From Fibrobacter sp. UWB16 (GTDB lineage: Bacteria; Fibrobacterota; Fibrobacteria; Fibrobacterales; Fibrobacteraceae): a DNA stretch of 64,000 nt. Every line of letters begins with the position of its first letter. Position 1 is the first letter of the stretch. The position numbers and the translations under genes were made by a program. The notes beneath the pieces were generated by a model. It did not search any database. It was given only the letters and a program-made list of their open reading frames with translations, and was not told where the DNA came from. Location of the stretch: assembly GCF_900215325.1 (NCBI RefSeq), contig NZ_OCMS01000002.1, positions 310,001-374,000 on the forward strand, in the 5' to 3' direction. Shown in pieces: positions 62,801 through 64,000 of this stretch.

Positions 62801-64000
62801 CAATGAAGACGTTGTCTGTGATAGGCTCCGTTTGAACCAGGTTCTTCTGAACGTGATTTCGAATGCTATCAAGTACACACCTGCAGGTGGCTCTATCTGG
62901 TTCTCCGTGGAGCAGAAGGAATCTCCGGAACCGGGCTTTGGGGCTTATGAATTTAGGATCAAAGACTCGGGCATTGGCATGAGTGAAGATTTCTTGCCGA
63001 AGATTTATGATGCCTTTACGCGTGTGAACTCCTCGACGGTTTCTGGTATTCAGGGAACGGGTCTTGGCATGGCGATTACAAAGAACATCGTCGATATGAT
63101 GAAGGGTTCCATTGATATCAAGAGCAAGGTGGATGAAGGGACTGATGTTGTTATCGACTTTAAGTTCAAGCTTGCTGGGACTAAGCAGGAATCGTCTCGC
63201 ATCAAGGAACTGGAAGGCAAGAGAGTTCTTGTCATTGATGATGATGTGGACTGCGCTAAGAGCATTCCGCAGATCTTTAAGGAGCTTGGTATCGAAGCGG
63301 ATTGTTGCTATTCTGGCGCTGACGCTTTGGAACATGTAAAAGCTGAAAAAGCTAATGGTCGTTTGTATGATGCGTTCCTCGTGGACTGGCGCATGCCGAA
63401 CATGGATGGCATGAAGACGACACAGATGCTTCGCGAATTGTTGGGGAATGATATCCTCGTGATTGTGATGTCGGCTTATGAATGGTCGGATATAGAGGAC
63501 AAGGCAACGGAAGTCGGAATCCACAACTTTGTAAGTAAACCGGTGTTCCCGTCGGATGCCCGAGATTCGTTGATGCGTTGCTTTGGGCTTCTGCAGGCGG
63601 AAACTCCAGTTTCGGATAAGAAGTTCTCTTTCAACGGCAAAAAAGTGCTGCTTGTCGATGATAACGAACTGAACCGTGAAATTGCTCAGGAAATCTTGGA
63701 AGACTGTGGCATTCAGGTGGCTACGGCTTGCGATGGCGAAAAGGCTGTGGAGTACATGAAGAATGTGCAGCCGGGCGCCTGCGACTTGATCTTGATGGAT
63801 GTCCAGATGCCGATTATGGATGGTTACGAGGCGACAAAGCTTATCCGCAAGCTCGATAACAAGATTGCGGCGGAGATTCCGATTATCGCCATGACGGCAA
63901 ATGCCTTTGCTGATGACCAGCAGGCGGCTTTGGATGCCGGCATGAACGAGCATGTGGCAAAACCCGTGAACGTCAACAAACTGAAGGAAGTTCTGTCAAG
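59814..64000 (+). CDS. Large hybrid sensor histidine kinase / double receiver protein, partial
   Basis: From ATG 59814 the frame runs without a stop past the end of the window (at least 1395 residues). Membrane helix near residues 10-30, extracytoplasmic sensor (30-285), second helix (YIGISAIELLVILLYLL), then about three PAS-like regions (300-870). HisKA motif NNMSHDIRTPMNAIIGYTEL near residue 900; ATPase with NVISNAIKYTPAGG, DSGIGM and GTGLGMAITK. Two receiver domains follow: first VLVIDDDV and FLVDWRMPNMDG, second VLLVDDNELN and LILMDVQMPIMDG. No HPt is visible before the edge. No Shine-Dalgarno precedes the ATG. The signal and output are unknown. Confidence 0.9.
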   Translation, partial: MNNNFFKRNLIVSLLLVAFLFIVTNVSFLYINRQAIDDSWDSLDEVAYASEAKIGFLGRSLLSALSNISTVVGMEENLLSENMIRLIRGSRIGPLVSVVRLYLPDGHIIADHAVVFDSSYIENYQKIVSPKPYISKVGRDVVHSENIVFEQMVPVRRRGQVVAMLSAVSEIKPLYGYVASNAFKGKVSLIVVDRRDGSFVVEKTGKWKNFNEFVRTIKSKKGYSVDEWAATVMKGESAHLAYEETSSDDAKLLVALPLFGGSWTQLLYVNENIAFARVDKIRKFYIGISAIELLVILLYLLRTVWNARRMAEAESNEYSEIADALSGTYECIFYVNVLDDTFDTFHSDRLMDKLHEEVHGKDFFFESISSLRHNLYEDDLEVVMHFMEKGSFLKRLEENPSASVEYRLVIDGNPQFYRMKAIKSSKDENHVIVAVENINSEVNKAIAQRQEMDRNNRVIESLASDFDFVNYVTLGEDSSSDFVVTYRASSVLLKAIPGWSSEKSFAKRMNLLLKYLVCDSDKNQFQKQTSRDRLVSTLKNESVIHVNFKIKLEGKEVCYQMKIIADKDEIGNLKGIVFGLHSVDEEIKKQMEIQSNLKQNLEIIDILSEDYSSLFYFNLVDNTSGVLAVREDIRAALKDPFANCERLEDVFKAFVLDMAHPDDREKLIGLASREYVAGQLMHQKRLTIVFRHLYGTEYKYTRLVFAKAEPIDVPPKLIAVGFVEVDAQYRAETEHQENIERIMSLSDQYEVVFDVNIDTGLFSVSLTGGKFKDVINEETGEGVDFFKDRVKDVRKIVYKDDVDSVLSSLNRDTVIARLQHDNSFFLDYRRVTNEGLKWYRMKVTKMGDWSKSRRVLVGLFNNDVVYRKEMAQQAALEQALEMAKSASRAKTMFLNNMSHDIRTPMNAIIGYTELATMHIGNKEQVKGFLGKIELSSNHLLSLINDVLDMSRIESGKLNLNAKPERLPDIVHTLKDIVQADINAKKLQFFANSIGIHNEDVVCDRLRLNQVLLNVISNAIKYTPAGGSIWFSVEQKESPEPGFGAYEFRIKDSGIGMSEDFLPKIYDAFTRVNSSTVSGIQGTGLGMAITKNIVDMMKGSIDIKSKVDEGTDVVIDFKFKLAGTKQESSRIKELEGKRVLVIDDDVDCAKSIPQIFKELGIEADCCYSGADALEHVKAEKANGRLYDAFLVDWRMPNMDGMKTTQMLRELLGNDILVIVMSAYEWSDIEDKATEVGIHNFVSKPVFPSDARDSLMRCFGLLQAETPVSDKKFSFNGKKVLLVDDNELNREIAQEILEDCGIQVATACDGEKAVEYMKNVQPGACDLILMDVQMPIMDGYEATKLIRKLDNKIAAEIPIIAMTANAFADDQQAALDAGMNEHVAKPVNVNKLKEVLS

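Noticed and set aside
61722-63953. 743-codon frame antisense to the hybrid kinase
   Set aside because: The plus strand encodes complete HisKA, ATPase and receiver motifs across the same bases.

Overview
The window looks like chromosomal DNA of a Fibrobacterota bacterium (Fibrobacter or a close relative). This is inferred, not proven. The clues are Gram-negative envelope genes (outer-membrane barrel, lipoproteins, signal peptides), poly-serine linkers after lipoprotein cysteines and at protein tails, very large secreted cadherin-repeat proteins, a bacterial GlnRS, and sigma70-type promoters whose -10 is usually TATATT. Coding density is high. No rRNA, CRISPR array, prophage or insertion sequence was seen.

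Layout. 1-3.6 kb: a PD-(D/E)XK-like protein, a DUF2238 membrane protein, a phosphatase lipoprotein and a lipoprotein gene broken by an in-frame stop. 3.6-6.5 kb (minus): HAD phosphatase, cysteine desulfurase and TtcA-like tRNA thiolase, a sulfur-transfer unit. 6.5-7.6 kb: an exported protein and tRNA-Pro. 7.6-12.6 kb (minus): an overlapping operon of a degenerate primase-helicase, a glycosyltransferase and an LTA-synthase-like enzyme. 12.7-14.7 kb (plus): ruvC and two peptidoglycan-peptide peptidases. 14.8-30.5 kb is a long minus-strand run: beta-helix protein, then thiC behind a TPP riboswitch, an AEP-type primase/RecA fusion, a TrmA-like pseudoenzyme, a LysM protein, a 38-residue membrane peptide, a histidine kinase/response regulator pair, a TPR/beta-propeller protein, a solute-binding lipoprotein and pssA. 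30.6-35.9 kb: a 57-residue protein coupled to an NhaC antiporter, a DMT transporter, glnS, a histidine phosphatase, and a small RNA gene that looks like SRP RNA with its own promoter and terminator.

36-50.7 kb is dominated by two giant paralogous surface proteins (about 1815 and 2905 residues). They share an N-terminal head and a C-terminal module of about 670 residues, and differ mainly in the number of cadherin-like repeats (about 5 versus about 14). Behind them come a SUI1-family factor, an overlapping FecR-domain/outer-membrane-barrel pair and endonuclease IV. At 55.7-56.0 kb the tRNA-Asn gene is tandemly duplicated with its promoter and terminator. 56.2-59.7 kb (minus) holds nfeD, floA and a winged-helix membrane protein. 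The window ends inside a large hybrid histidine kinase.

The best candidates for something new are the paired giant cadherin proteins with their shared terminal module, the two primase-helicase-like proteins (one with eroded active sites), the TrmA-like pseudoenzyme between the AEP protein and an envelope-signalling operon, and two small coupled proteins found by reading the gaps. A dispersed short palindromic repeat recurs between genes and at one point encodes the end of a protein.
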